Below are positions 33,097-45,521 of a stretch of 64,000 nucleotides of DNA, piece by piece (positions within the stretch are counted from its first letter, which is position 1; every line of letters begins with the position of its first letter). The DNA comes from Phoma sp. XZ068 (lineage: Eukaryota > Ascomycota > Dothideomycetes > Pleosporales > Didymellaceae). The position numbers and the translations under genes were made by a program. The stretch lies in the NCBI GenBank assembly GCA_004835665.1, contig RBKR01000008.1, positions 558,001 to 622,000 of the forward strand. The letters run 5' to 3'. The notes beneath the pieces were generated by a model, which had not been told where the DNA came from, ran no database searches, and saw only the letters and a program-made list of their open reading frames with translations.

Positions 33097-35186
33097 ACCC
33101 ACCGGTCACACACGGAGATTAGGTCTGAGACTTGTCCATGAGGACTTGCTGTACATTACCATCTTAACACTCACGGATCACTGGCGTTATCACATACACT
33201 TTTTCGGCTCTCCGAAATCTTCCCGTCGGTCGTCACTCTGCTGGCGGCCCTGAGCCTGCTGCATGGCCCCCATGGCCTTTTCTTTTGTTTACTGTTTTAC
33301 GACGGCGGCCTGAGCTATATGGTGCTACAGGTATTCAACTTATCGCCCTGGCATTCCTCCTGGTGAACCCCACCAGGCATAATGGTCATGCTGTCTGATC
33401 CTCCAATGGCTTCTCGCATCGTACAATCTGCTTCAGCAATATTTTATGGGAATGGCTAATATTGATCGGAAGGATTTATGCAAGGTGTTTCGATTTTGGG
33501 CCCACAGCAAAAGTATGTTAGGCGTATGTATCCTTCGCGATCTACATGGCTGTTTTTCGGAGGGTGCCCGTAAGTTACGGCATTAATTGTTCACTATGGA
33601 CATGTCATGCGCTACTGTAATGTCAGAAGGGTTTCTTCGTTGCTATCTGGACTTCGGCCTCTATGGCTATCTGCATGGATATGTGTTCTGGTAGTCATGC
33701 TGCTTACGACGCATACAAAAGCATAAGTTAGCTAGAACAACGAAACTAAGTTACCGTACAATTGCGCCAGGCAGGTTCCGACTATATTCTTGGACGACTG
33801 CAGTCCTCAAAGTTACTTTGTGGTTAATTCATCATTCTCACCCCATGCGCTTGACGGATCGACATGTGATTTAACGGGTCGTGGATACGTGGTCGCTGAC
33901 CGCTAGACCACGAGGGCGGATCGTCGGATCTACAGATCTGCACTGCTGCATGTGCGATCGGCCGCATCTCCGGTGGCTGAGCGAGCACATGGCAAGTAGA
34001 TTGTTGGGCCAAGCTTGGTGAAGTTTGGTAAGTCGAACCGGGAATTAGGGGTCGATGTAAGGATGGTGACTAAGAAAAGTGCTGAGCGAGTGCTGTGATA
34101 GGGAAGGTGTGTATTTTGATGACACCACGCGTCAAAGGCCTGCCGGTTTCTAGCTGTGTGATCAAACTTGATGTGTGCTATATCGTGTTAGACACCCTCT
34201 GACATTCGGTCACTGTTTTGGTTCTTCGGGGAATGATCAGACCATCCGAGAGGTTGGTTTCGGGAGGAGTTCAGTGCCAAGAACAACTCTACACCGGTAA
34301 TTCCTACCAACAAGCTTCAGCTGCGAGTAACATGTGACACCCACAATTTTGTACCGCGAGATGGACCTGTTGGGTCTTATTCTATGACGACGGGTCATAT
34401 GCTAACGGGACTCCTTTTCAACGAGAGACGGCTTTGGTGCGCATGGGCTGACCACTTATTCACACATCGCTGCACGCACCTCGGCTGTGCGTGCTGAGCG
34501 GCCGTCAACCGTTACGTGGACTATCGGTGTGATCACTGCAATACCATGCGACGGCTGTGCTAGTGGTATAAACTTTATATGCACGCGGCGACTGCCGCAG
34601 AGTGGACCCATCCGGGTTCGCGGAGTTTCTCGAAGCACAATCAAGCCAGCATATATAATCATGGGCCGTTGCGTGCAGAGATAAAATGTGCAAGTTGCAT
34701 TGCTGGTGTCCATGATCACAGAGTTACCGGCAGCCACCGCGTCAACGACTGATGTCCATGGCTAGTTGGAGCTATGACGAGTTCTGCCTATGATCGACAA
34801 CGATTTGGGAATAACGACAAGCAACGAGATCGTGAAATCGCAAGTACTACATAAGTGCGGAGAGGCCCTCATATTGCTGCTAGTGCATGCAGATGGCTTC
34901 CGGATCTTGCAGGTTTTGGTCAGGTCTCCCAACGCGAAGTCCCGGTACGAAGCTCCTGCTCTAGATCTGAAAATCCCGCAATATGACAATGCAAAAGCGT
35001 GGGAAATCGAATGTAGTCAACCGAGGAGCTTATCCTTCTTATTCAATTCTTTCTCTCATATACTAAATATTCATTATGGTATCCCGATAGATGATGCTAA
35101 CCCAAACGCTCAATACGCCACGCTAAGAAATGATATATGCCAAAGTGGTGTCCATAGCTCCTTCCAATCTAAACAACATGTCCGAT
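33097..35186. other. Intergenic, 2.1 kb
   Basis: 3' UTR of the bHLH gene and downstream region of the Cys-rich gene. A tRNA-like A-box match near 33900-33910 (minus strand) was examined and rejected as a tRNA. No gene seen. Confidence 0.5.
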
Positions 35187-35780
35187 TCACCTCATGTATT
35201 GATCCCGCTGGAGGCAGTCCAAGCACCAGGAATCCCTCTCTTGTCCCACCTCTGCAGTGCATTCCCTGCAGACTTTCCTTCCACACCCACCTAAACACTG
35301 CCTTGCACAGATGTAGCATGTCCGGCCGACGCAACGTTTACAGTCCATATAGTTTTCGAGGTCCTTCCTTCGTTTCGGTGCTGACTTGCACGCGTGACAT
35401 GCTCGCAGGTCCGCGACGGCGGGGGGTTGGATATGGGTGTTTGTGAAGCCAACTGATGGGCTCGTACTCGCATCGGTGTCGATAAGATGTGAAGTCGATT
35501 TGATAAGGGCGAGCTTGGGGCTGATGCGTTTGATTTGCTTCACAGGCCGATGTTCTGCGGTTGCGTGCGATGAATACAATCGGTCGTCATTATGATCGAA
35601 GGCTGATGTATGCTGTGGACGAGTTCCTCGACTCGTTTGTGTTGCATCTGTATCGTTTGTTCGTTTCCGCTTTCCAAGGTTTGCCGCATCGTGTTGTGTA
35701 TCGGCCATGGTGTGCCAGTAGTGGTGCGATCGGTTGTGTGCATCGGCAGGGCCGAAGAGGTCCGTTGTGATGTAGACCAT
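35187..35780 (-). CDS. Small Cys-rich zinc-binding protein
   Basis: Single exon, 197 aa from ATG 35780 (MVYITTDLFGPADAHN); a downstream ATG at 35708 (MADTQHDAANLGKRKR) would give 173 aa and may be the true start. The N-terminal half is polar with a KRKR nuclear-localisation-like patch and a VKQIKR motif. The C-terminal about 65 residues hold a dense Cys array: CHAC, then CKRC, CYIC, C-x3-C (CLGGC), C-x2-C (CREC) and CLDC. This spacing suggests a cross-brace or treble-clef zinc domain of RING/FYVE type, though no canonical His is placed as in RING. The basic patch suggests nuclear location. No function is known to me. Divergent from the ELMO gene. The open frame continues upstream to 36077 but that part looks like leader. 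Confidence 0.72.
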   Translation of the reverse strand: MVYITTDLFGPADAHNRSHHYWHTMADTQHDAANLGKRKRTNDTDATQTSRGTRPQHTSAFDHNDDRLYSSHATAEHRPVKQIKRISPKLALIKSTSHLIDTDASTSPSVGFTNTHIQPPAVADLRACHACKSAPKRRKDLENYMDCKRCVGRTCYICARQCLGGCGRKVCRECTAEVGQERDSWCLDCLQRDQYMR

Positions 35781-36289
35781 GGCGGCGGGCTCACTGTGGA
35801 GTAGGGAACTGGAGGGACCTGGAGTGAATGGAGCGTGCGGCGGTAAAGCCGTGAAAGGCCCAAACGAAGGTGCTAGCACGGCCGAAGAAGTGTCGGAGAG
35901 CAGGAATTCTGCGCGAACGCAAACGCTGGACAAGAACATGCAAAAAAGAGTGTAGTGACAGCGACAGCGAGAACCTGCGTGAACGTGGTTGTTGATGGCG
36001 ATCAACATAGCGCAAGGCATCAAGACGCTAAAAAAGCTAGCGCGCTGCAGGAGACGAAAGCGCGGTCCACACAACACGCTTCACGTGCCAGGTTAATGTC
36101 AAAGCTGCGCGCCCGCTGTACATAGACGGCCTGGCCCCCATCGCTCGAGGCTGAACTCGCGACCGCGTATATTGTTTTTGGAATCTAACACAGGATGTTC
36201 TGGCTCTCGCCACGGTAGTTGTTATGAATTGGCAGCCCTCACGACCTTCATTTACACCCCTGTTTAGGACGCGATCCTGAACCTGAGCC
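35781..36289. promoter_or_regulatory. Divergent promoter region, Cys-rich gene / ELMO gene
   Basis: 509 bp between two divergent starts; must hold both promoters. The minus-strand frame is open through part of it but is low in family-like sequence. No specific site assigned. Confidence 0.45.
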
Positions 36290-38525
36290 ATGGACAGCGT
36301 TAATGTCTCCGAGCTGGTTGCTCGATTGGGAGCCGAGGAGGAGTCGACCAAGAAGATGGCAGCATTCAAGCTACAAACCGCCATCGGTGACCCCTCCTTC
36401 GCAGATGTTTTCATATACGAGGGAGGCTTGCCGAAGCTCCGGTTTCTGGCTCTGCATGCCACCGGAAACACGTTGGCTTACGGCCTCACGTCGCTGGCGC
36501 GCCTACTGGAGCTGGACAAGGGCTGGGACCATGTCACAGACGATCTCATAGCGAGGGTGCGTTCCATAGTGGGACCTGTCAATGTATGGGAAAGACTGAC
36601 GGAGGGGTGACAGATAGTCGATCTTGTAGTTGCGCAACCACTCGTCAATGTCAATCGAGGTGCCATGTCGGTGTTAGCTGCCATTGTCGGACACCCTCTC
36701 CATCGAACCTCCCACCCTGGTGCCACTGGCTTCCAACGACTCAAGCCAGCAGTCGACACGCAGCCGCAGTTCCTCCCCTCGCTCGTCGAAAAGATTACCT
36801 CCGCCGACCATGCCCTCTGCGCGAATTCGCTGCAGCTGATCAATGCGCTGATGCGCGATGCAATCGCACACGATGCCGACTTCGAAGCGCCCAAATTTAT
36901 AAAGCAGCTACAAGAGCTTGGTGTCATCAAGAGCGTATATGTTCTCATGCAGAGTTCTGCGATTCAGGACCTAGCTCACCCGTTGCTCGACTTCCAGACC
37001 CTCACCAAGATACTGTTGCGCAACTGGCGCGAGGAGAAGGTCGACTTGGAGAAGTCTGATCATCGACGGGCTATTCGAGGCTTACACACTGCTGGCATTG
37101 CTGAAAATGGGGATGCTAAAGGGAGCAAGAAAGTGAAGTGGCGGCGACTAGGTTTCGATACAGAGTCGCCGGCCTGGGAGTTCGAAGCGACAGGGTTTCT
37201 TGGCCTTATGGACTTTACCGACTACGTCTACAAGAATGAAGATGGATTCCAGAAGCTGTTGCTGGAGCAGTCAGCAGAGTCTGTCGAGCAGCGCTGCCCT
37301 ATTGCTCGAGCCAGTCTTTCAGTAACATCCATACTATACGAGCATTTCGAGGTGGAGAGGGCAGACGATCTCGACTCACAGCGCTACACAGTCCTTGAGT
37401 CTCGAGCAAACTTCGACCGCTCGTTTAGACCATTATTGCTGCACTGGTCAAGAGTACACACGGGCGGCCTCAGTGCGTTCATTCGGCTGTGGAAGACAGC
37501 AGGAGCTCAAGTAGAAGATTTCGACAAGATTGAAGAATTAGTTCGAATACTGATCGAGCAAGTTGTTGGCCAAGCACCTCGCACGAGGGAGATCAAGGAT
37601 GTCGAGGAAGAACTGGCAGCATTTGAGATACAGAGATTGCGAGAGCTGCAGATGGAGCTGCTCGAACTCACATATGAGGATGCATGGGGCCACCACTTGC
37701 GGTACGTTCCATCGGCGGCACCGCCATCGATGCCAAGACTGACAATGCACAGCCAAGTTCGCGAAGAACTGAACCACGAGGCTCTCCAATTCGTCAAGGA
37801 GCAAAGGATAAGGTGCTTACTCAAAGGCGGGTGGTTCCCAGCCGGCCTTGACTATGGCTCGGGCGCGGGGCCAGTCACAAGCAAGACTCTCAGCCGTGCA
37901 GTCCCCTCAGCGTGGCGTTTTGTACGACTATCACACAACCGCCGATATCTGCATTACGCCGACTTTGACGAGAAGACAACAACAGAACCGAGGTTGGACG
38001 CCTTGCAGGAAAAGAGTAAGTACTACCAATCAGCCTTAAGTGCATGCTTGCGTAAACGCTGGCTGACATGCATTGACAGTCGATCTCTCCATTGTGTCCT
38101 CTGTCGTGAGCAATGTCTCGGCAGAAGCACCATCTTCGTCATCGTCCGACAGCACCGTAAAGAGTCTTCCACATGAGCGAGCAACAACATCGACCAAGAT
38201 CACGATCCATGGCCACCTGCCTGCTACCAGCCACTCACGGCAGGCATCCAGCGGCTCAGGCGCGGGGCGTAAAGAGTCTGTTCTCTTGCAGCTGCACCCT
38301 CAGACCCATACTCTTGCGTCAGAATGGCTTGATGGTTTGCTTATGCTGCTGAACCAACATCCTATTACAGCCGACACCAATAAGCTCGTGAACTTCATCG
38401 GCGGCTACGGACTCAAGATTCGTTTACTGAACGTGCGCTTCGAAGACGTAGGCTTGGAGGAGCCGATCTTACCGAGTCGCGAAGGATTGGACGACGAGTA
38501 TTATTACGATATAGCCGGAGCATGA
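36290..38525 (+). CDS. ELMO/CED-12 domain protein with C-terminal PH domain
   Basis: Predicted 704 aa from three exons: 36290-36556, 36614-38015 and 38080-38525 (introns 57 and 64 nt). The N-terminal 250 residues are helical Armadillo-like repeats (ELVARLGAEEESTKKMAAFKL). The ELMO domain starts near WRRLGFDTESPAWEFE (residue 265) and includes GLMDFTDYVYKNEDGFQKLL. A helical linker (EEELAAFEIQRLRELQMELL) leads to a PH domain with WRFVRLSHNRRYLHYADF, interrupted by the second intron and a Ser-rich insertion, ending in a Trp-containing helix (SEWLDGLLMLLNQ). ELMO proteins partner with DOCK-type guanine nucleotide exchange factors to activate Rac/Cdc42 at the membrane. In fungi this would act on polarity and actin. 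Confidence 0.88.
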
Positions 38526-39867
38526 GGCTGAGTACAGCTGTTTCTATTGGCAACACACGTTGTCTCTCAGATCTTTGATCAACGTGGGTATTAAAGAGGG
38601 CGATTCCCTGGATCCGAGCTAAGGGATCACCACACAAATCGCGCGCGTACCGAAAGTCTATTAAACTTGACGTGGCGCTAACATCCTACGGTCTTGAGAT
38701 TTGGGTTTTGCAAACACGCGGACATGTGTCCGGTGGAAAACTTGGAACTTTTAATTATAAGGTGGGCGACACATGGGAGGGCAGAAATTTGTTGTTGGGT
38801 GTTGGTTGAGAGTTTCTCTGGAGATACCCTTGCTTGTACCTTTGTAAATCACAGCAAACATCATGGATGCTTGTAGGCACTGCTTTCTCGACATGGATCG
38901 TGCATGTCCTTCAGCTCGTTTGCCGTCACACAGCGCATGCTCGCAATGATACACAGAGAATGTGGCATTGTCTGTGCGAGTATTACCTGTACAACTCCGG
39001 GCTGATGTACTGATCCAGTGAAGTGGACACGAGCTCTACCTGAGGCATGCCGTCCAGGAGCAAACAATGACGACACCAACTTGAAGGGAGCGAACAGTGG
39101 TTGCAACTGCAATTCCCACATGGAAATATTACACGCGTGATGCTGCCAGTGAGCCGGGAATCGTTGGCAGCTAATGCGGTGTGTTGCAGGCTAGTGCTGG
39201 GGCCCGCTCGGCGTTCCTGAGCGGCCGTAATGGCCTGAAACAGTGGACGGCGAGAGTGGAGAGAGGCGGGGAATTGCCTGCGTGTACAACCAACATGCGC
39301 AGGGTCATCGGAGAGACCTGGTGCGTGCTTTGGTGTTCTTACTGGGTTTCGCTGCCACTGCCCGTGCTGCGGTAGCTCAAGGCGGCTCTCACAGCTGTTT
39401 TTAGGGTGTTCCAGGATGTGCCTGACCCGTTGATCGACTTTCGAGAAGCGTGACCGGCTGCTGTGTGATTGCTCGGGTCCAAGCCACTATACTGCTAGGG
39501 CCCAGCTGTGAGGTTGAGCAGTCCACGTCTCTGGCGGCGCGTTAGTGGCAGCGGTGGCATCCCGACTCGTATGTACGAAGATATGCAGGCGCCCCAAGTG
39601 CGTATGTAGCTCGCATGCTGCTAATAAGCCCTCACATTGTTTCTGTTCCATTCCAGCTTCGTTTCGCTTTTTCATTGCTTCTTCAACCCTTCAATCCCTC
39701 GCTCGTCCATCATTGCCGCCATTGGGCAATCCCTCCCGGTCGATCATCCCACGAGCACTTGCACCTTCCACCGCGAGGTTGGCACACTTTGGCCAGGGTG
39801 TGATTCCTCTGCAGCGCATCCCATATGTACCTGGGTTTGGCCGTCTCGCAATATCGCAACCGAGACC
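38526..39867. other. Intergenic, 1.3 kb
   Basis: Promoter/leader of the downstream gene at the right end (pyrimidine-rich 39640-39830). The + frame is open from 39545 through this leader and the first intron of that gene, but its translation is not protein-like until the second exon. No other gene seen. Confidence 0.5.
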
Positions 39868-41548
39868 ATGGGGAGAAAAACACGGGCAGTTCCTCCGCCG
39901 CTACAGCAGGTCGACTACAACGCGCTTCCGTATTCAGTCCAGTACGTGTGACCCAGCTTCTCTGATTTGTCCATGGTGTGATGAGGCGCGTTGTCGCGTG
40001 CATGAGTACCCTCATGGCACCCCACCTTATGACTATTGTTGTGTACCTTGCAGCAGCCGGCTGAAAGCTAACCCTTGTTGCTTTAGGAGGAAGTACTTTT
40101 CATCCTTCGAGCGACTGCAAATACAGCAGCAGGCCGTCGGTGATCATACAAGCGAGCCGTCCTCTGGCTCCTCTTCTCAGGCAGCTTCGACAGCACCTTT
40201 CCGACGTCTACACTCCAGACGGCGTGCACGCACTATCAGAACTCCACGGCAGGAACCCGAGTTCACGCAAGCGCAGGCTGCATTCTTCTTGGCTTTACCT
40301 GATAAAGTACGGAAGCAGCACTTCTCCCGTGAGGAGCAGGTCATCCTTTTTGCCAAGTGTGACCAGGCGCTCCTTCCTCCTGACCACAGCCTGGAGCCAA
40401 ACGAGGTAGCCAAACAACGTTTTCACGACTTTCACTTCGACTTCTCCTCCAACCCTGGTCATACGCCAGAATCTGGGGACCCACGAGGGCGCCGCTCCTC
40501 GCTTTCTACATACAGCCCTAGTCGGCCTTCTTTTAGCTTCTCACCAAGATCGAAGAAAGAGCAGGATACAGAGAGCAGTTTGTTTTTCCTCGACACCATG
40601 GATTCACCTTCGAGTAAAAAGATGCGTCCAGCAGCATTCAGACGAACATTGTCTGTAGGCGGCCCACCTAGTCGTCACTCAGCCTGTTCCGCAGTAGCCG
40701 GGCCAGCCTCTCCGCTGTTTATCTTCCCAGTCGAATATCAATCTCCACATCTGCGGTCACCGTCATCGGCGCTACCGGGGCGACGTTCTTCGTATTCACC
40801 GCCCACACCCACCTTCGATCCAGAGGCCACGCACTATCAAGACCCGGAGACAAGGAAAAAGCTACGCATGTACCTCGCATCACCGCAGAAGTTCGACGAG
40901 GCCATCGAGTTTGGTTTTCCGTCTACTACCGAGCAGGAAAATGTCATGCCTCACTATCAACTGCCCCCGGTCACTAAGCACTCGCGCAAGTTCAGCCGAG
41001 ATATGCATACATTTCTCAGGGACGGCAAACTTTCCTTCTTCGAGGACAAGACAAACGAGAACCAAGGCCTTGATTCTGATGGCGAGTCGACCGTCGAACT
41101 CGAATCACCGCCAACACCCTCAAGTACAGGCTTATCCTTTCGCTTGCACACCCGCCAGATGTCTTCGATCGACTCCAACGGCCTACCTACGTCGCAAACA
41201 AGCCCTGGGCAAATGAACCGCGAGATGACTCTGCGCATGACCCTCACGCGGTCCGACCTTCGAGCCGACGAAGATGCGCTGTACGGCTGGCAGTACCAGT
41301 CTCCGCACCAGCGCCAGAAATCCACACCAACACCAACACCAACACCAACACCAACACCAACACCAGCAGCGACACCAACACCAACACCAAGCGTTCAGGA
41401 TGATCCACTCGCCCTCGAAGAACTTGTTCTGACCGACGATCAGACTGGCACTAAGGGACCATTTTATGTCAAACCAAAGCCCAGAGTCAGTCTCGTCACG
41501 CGACTCCTGAAGCGCGCAAGCCTTAAAGGCCGATCCCACACACCCTAG
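39868..41548 (+). CDS. Conserved fungal protein of unknown function, Ser/Pro-rich
   Basis: Predicted 511 aa from two exons, 39868-39941 and 40087-41548. The intron is 145 nt (GTACGT..GCTAACCCTTGTTGCTTTAG). The join gives DYNALPYSVQRKYFSSFERL, which reads as continuous folded sequence. An N-terminal helical region (AQAAFFLALPDKVRKQHFSREEQVILFAK) is followed by Ser/Pro-rich disordered sequence with SP/TP sites. A conserved-looking block DPETRKKLRMYLASPQKF and EAIEFGFPS comes next, then a tail with a (Thr-Pro)n repeat and a basic C-terminus (RLLKRASLKGRS). Many S/T-P sites suggest phosphorylation by proline-directed kinases, an inference only. No known domain recognised. Confidence 0.78.
41324..41389 (+). 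repeat. Hexanucleotide ACACCA microsatellite encoding (Thr-Pro)n
   Basis: Seven ACACCA units, one GCAGCG interruption, then three more units, all within the coding exon and in frame, giving TPTP..AATPTPTP. In-frame length changes would not break the protein. Confidence 0.95.
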
Positions 41549-43715
41549 CCGTCATAAGCTACGCTTTTTTTTTTGTACTTTCCATATTACGACTCATGTG
41601 TTTCCATCTTCAAGCGACCATATTGTTGCATGTTAGCGGGCGTTTTGCTTCAAGCCAGTCATGGCTATGTACGATGACGATATGCATGAACGAGGCGTTT
41701 TCCATCTCCATCTTGATGAACATCCATTTGGCTAAACATAGCCATAGCAACGAGCAGAAGAGGACCGAATGAAAATATCTGTGCAGCCTTTGATGCGATC
41801 AACTAAACACACTTCGCTGTTTTGCTATTAATTCTCCGATCCAGTAATCACAAGACTAGTGCACATGGCTCAGGCCACAACGTTTGCCGGCGGTACTTGC
41901 GGCACATGGAATACTTGTTCTCACAATACTGTCCAGGTTCCCCATGTTTGTAGGTATATGAAGTCCATATTGAGTTCTGTCGGTTCGCCGAACTTACCCC
42001 TGTATCGGCTCACCTACCTGTCTACGCGTCAACTACCGTCGGCCCATGTCCCAAGGATATGTGTAATGTTTGACGCCGAAAAGGTAGCAGGACTAGTCTA
42101 CGTGGCCGGAAACGGCCAGACTGCTCGAGTCATCTTCTGCCTTACACTGCCGATCAGGCAGTGGGCTACCAGTGACATACCTTTGCAGGTCACAGCTGGG
42201 CGACAAGTTTTAGCACTACCGTTTGAATATCACACATGTTATTGCCCTGCCCGGAAACCATCGGTAACTCAACCGCGCCACATCTTGATGGTCGCGGCGG
42301 TGGCACGCCACTGCCATAAGCACGGTACTGCTTATTGTAGTGACATGGAACAATAGCAACCCTCACTGATGTCTCCGTATGCAAGCCCTCGATAGGGGCT
42401 GTCGTGACCAATAATCTCCTCAACTCTGCGTGCCATCTGCATATCTTACTCACTACCAGACAGCTTCAGATGGTAGCGTGGCACGGAAGTACATATCGGG
42501 AAGCACAACATGGAAGAGCGTATGATATTCTCACATCAAGGCAAACGGTGTTCACGCAAGGCGGCTACATCGCAGCCTTAGCCGCCCTGAAACAGTAGTC
42601 TACCACACTTCCTGCGACGTTCACCGGACCTCCCTTCAACCCTTCACACTAGACATTAAGCTGCCCTAACACTCAGCCCCTTGTAAAAGCGGACTTGGCT
42701 TCCGTCTGATCGCCCGGCTCCACATGTCATGCCGAGTGATCACGAGATGGCGGTAGTGTAGGGATTCGATGGCACGGGGGTGGTTGATCGAGGCTGATGA
42801 TGTGCCTGCCGCTGTGGAGTAATTAGAGTGGAGAGAACGGCAGTGCACTGTCGTGCGAACTATAGTTTCACCAAGCGAAAATTCTCGAGCACCAAATCCG
42901 GCTGTGGAACTTTCCGATTTAGTCTATAGCAACTACATATTATAGCTACCCTTGTGTCTGCAATAAATATTCTTCAAGTTCTATAGTATTTCTGGTATGA
43001 AACCATTTCACCATCGGAGAGACATGCCGGTTCTTTCTGTTCACCCGTCATAGATTGCTTCGCCTGGGCTTACTTACCGGTGCCATTCCTATCAATATGC
43101 ATGGCTTGGTGTTCAGCATGAGCATGACGTGTATATTGTGTCGTAAGATGCCTTGCGTTAGCTGCAGCTCGTGCATCCCCAGAGCTGCTGCATCACCGTG
43201 ATAGTCTAGACTTTCTGCAAGGCATCGGATTCGTATAGTGACATGCTTGAGGAAAACGCAGGGGCTCTTGTATCGCCGATTTGTGACCACGCGCAGTTGA
43301 AGCAAGGGATTCGAGGACGAGTGTGGAGATCCTCGTGCGAACTATCGAGATTGTCGAGATCCCAAAGACCTGGCCTACAGTCCTGAGTGCCTGGTTGGGC
43401 TGTGCAGATGAGCACGTTTCGGGGTACGACTCCGCTTGATCGAATCGTACGTCAGATACAAATGTGGACTGGCAACTGAGTTGGTGGACCATCATGTTGA
43501 GACGCAGGCCTCGTTAGCAATTTCACATGCAGCAGCTTGTTTCGGAGTAGGCAAGGATAACTGCAATGTAAGTCAACGTGCATATCTCTGTCAGACTTGC
43601 ATCACCGGTGAGATGGTGCGTGAAGTTCGCTTCAGTAGCTTTTTTCATTACTCGTGGTGCCTTGCTTCGATAGGCATTTCATTCATACATGTCTATCCAC
43701 TGCATCGACCGGGCT
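41549..43715. other. Intergenic, 2.2 kb
   Basis: Between convergent stops of the unknown gene (+) and CCT4 (-). An open frame at 41859-42356 (+) has no splice context or family resemblance. Locally AT-richer near 42850-43010. No gene called. Confidence 0.5.
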
Positions 43716-45521
43716 TTACCGCGACAGTGCAATGTCGTCGATTCGCAGAATCATCTTCACTGTCTCCGCCGCCAGCTCAATCGCGCTTGTGCTGACGAGC
43801 AGGGGCTGGAGTACGTTCTCTTCTGCGATATCGTTCTTGACGCCTCCACTCTTGATGCTGATACCAGCGTTCTTCTGGCCCTGTGCGTGCCTGTGCCTCA
43901 GCTCTGTGACAACCTTGATGCTGTTCAGACCGGCGTTCTCAGCCAGTGTTGTGGGAATGACCTCCATGGCATCGGCAAAAGCCTTCCAGCAGATGGCTTC
44001 TGTGCCAGTGAGCTCACGAGCACGGAGAGAAAGCTGGTGCGCAATTTCGATTTCCGGAGCACCACCACCGGCAAGGAGAGCCTTCTTCTTGACCAGAGAG
44101 CGGATAGCGCAGTGGGCATCGTGCAGCGAGCGCTCGGTCTCGTCCAGGATGAGCGAGTTGGCTCCTCGGCAGACAATAGAAACGGTTGATGCTGCGGACT
44201 TGACACCAGAGACCTTGACGTAACGTGCGCCTGACGCCTGGACTTCCTCTACAAGATCCGCTGAACCAAGCTTGTCTTCGGTGAACGAGTCGACGTCCGC
44301 AATCGGCTTGCAACCAGTGCTCTTGCAGATGAACTCGATCTCGTCGCGCTCGATATCCTTGATCACCATAATCTTGAGCTTCGACAGGAAGTGCAGACTG
44401 AGGTCGTTCACTGCATCGCGCAGAATCGACTTCTGGATGAAGAGGACGTTGCACTTTGCCTTCTGGATCTTCTTGACCATGTTGAGCAAGTATGTTCGCT
44501 CCTCCTTGAGGATCTTATCCATCTGCCTGTAGTCGTTCACAACGATCTGGTTCTCCATGTCCGGTTTCGGAGGGCTCAGCTGGAACTGAATGAGACCTAT
44601 CCGTGCCTTCTCTTTGATTGTGGGTCCACCGGCGCTCTTCACTACGGGCTGGTTAAGAACCAGTCCATCGATCATATCGCTATCTTCAATAGTACCACCC
44701 TGCTTCTTGATCATCCTGATGTTCTTCAGGTCGACGTTGTCGGCAGTCTTGGGGTCAATGACCTTCAGGACTGAGTCGACCGCCATAATGGGCAGCTTAG
44801 GCTCCTGTGCAACGATCTTCGACGAAAGAGCGGTGGTTGCGGTCTTGAGTAGAGTCGGTCTGTCGGTCAGGGAGATGGGAATCGACATATCTGTAAGGAC
44901 TTGTATCGCCTCTCGTGCTGCACGCTGGAAGGCCTCTGAGATAACGGTAGGGTGAATACCCTTGCCCAGCAGACGCTCGGCTGCACCCAGTAAACTTCCA
45001 GCAATAACGATAACTGATGTTGTACCATCTCCGGCTTCGATATCTTGGGCGTGTGCGAGGTCGACGAGCATCTTCGCAGAAGGATGCAGAACGCTCATCT
45101 GGCTGAGCATAGTGGCTCCGTCGTTGGTGATGATAGTTTCGCCCTTGCCAGTTTGGATCTACCGCAGGTTAGCCCTGTTGCACTCCTAGATGTGTGCCAT
45201 GATCCATACCATCTTGTCCATACCCTTTGGCCCCAGAGACTATTCTCGTGTCAGTACTCCGTTACTCCCCCGCACTTCGCAGTTGGACATACAGTTCGGA
45301 TCGCATCTGCCACAGCTATACGTATTGATTAGTACGGCATTCTCGCAGGTTCTCAGAGACTTCTCGTACCTCGTGCAGCAATGATGTTGGCGCTGCGAAC
45401 AGCTCTAGGCTTCTCCTTGTCCTGCAGGCTGCATCAGTCAATGTTTTCAGAGCTCCCACCAGGCACTGCTCACCTTGAAGGCAGCATTTCCGCCACCAGT
45501 GTTTGCTACTTGCGCGGCCAT
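43716..45521 (-). CDS. CCT4: T-complex protein 1 subunit delta (CCT4)
   Basis: Predicted 531 aa from five exons: 45521-45474, 45421-45370, 45315-45293, 45239-45210 and 45158-43716. Introns are 52, 54, 53 and 51 nt. Exons 3 and 4 are only 23 and 30 nt. The joined N-terminus reads DKEKPRAVRSANIIAARAVADAIRTSLGPKGMDKM, typical of CCT subunits. ATP-site motifs TNDGATML and GDGTTSVIV, and GGGAPEIEIA near the C-terminal equatorial domain, are present. VKVSGVKSAASTVSIVCRG fits the delta subunit. CCT is the cytosolic eight-membered chaperonin that folds actin, tubulin and WD-repeat proteins. Divergent from the proteasome ATPase RPT1 with a heat-shock element in the shared promoter. Confidence 0.95.

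Noticed and set aside
33845..33917. Minus-strand tRNA-like element with a perfect A box (TGGTCTAGCGG) and a partial B box at normal spacing
   Set aside because: The acceptor and T stems do not pair, the B box matches only 7 of 9 positions and no anticodon arm forms. At most a relic; possibly chance.
33973..34050. Plus-strand leucine/serine-tRNA-like A box (TGGCTGAGCGA) with a TCGAACC downstream
   Set aside because: Both boxes are imperfect and no cloverleaf could be closed.
39545..40086. Upstream extension of the unknown gene at 39868 in the frame of its second exon
   Set aside because: That frame crosses the leader and a clear intron (39942-40086, GTACGT..CTAAC..TTTAG). The spliced start at 39868 gives a more natural protein.
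41859..42356. 165-codon plus-strand open frame in the 41.5-43.7 kb gap
   Set aside because: No domain, no clear introns and unusual composition; not enough support for a gene.
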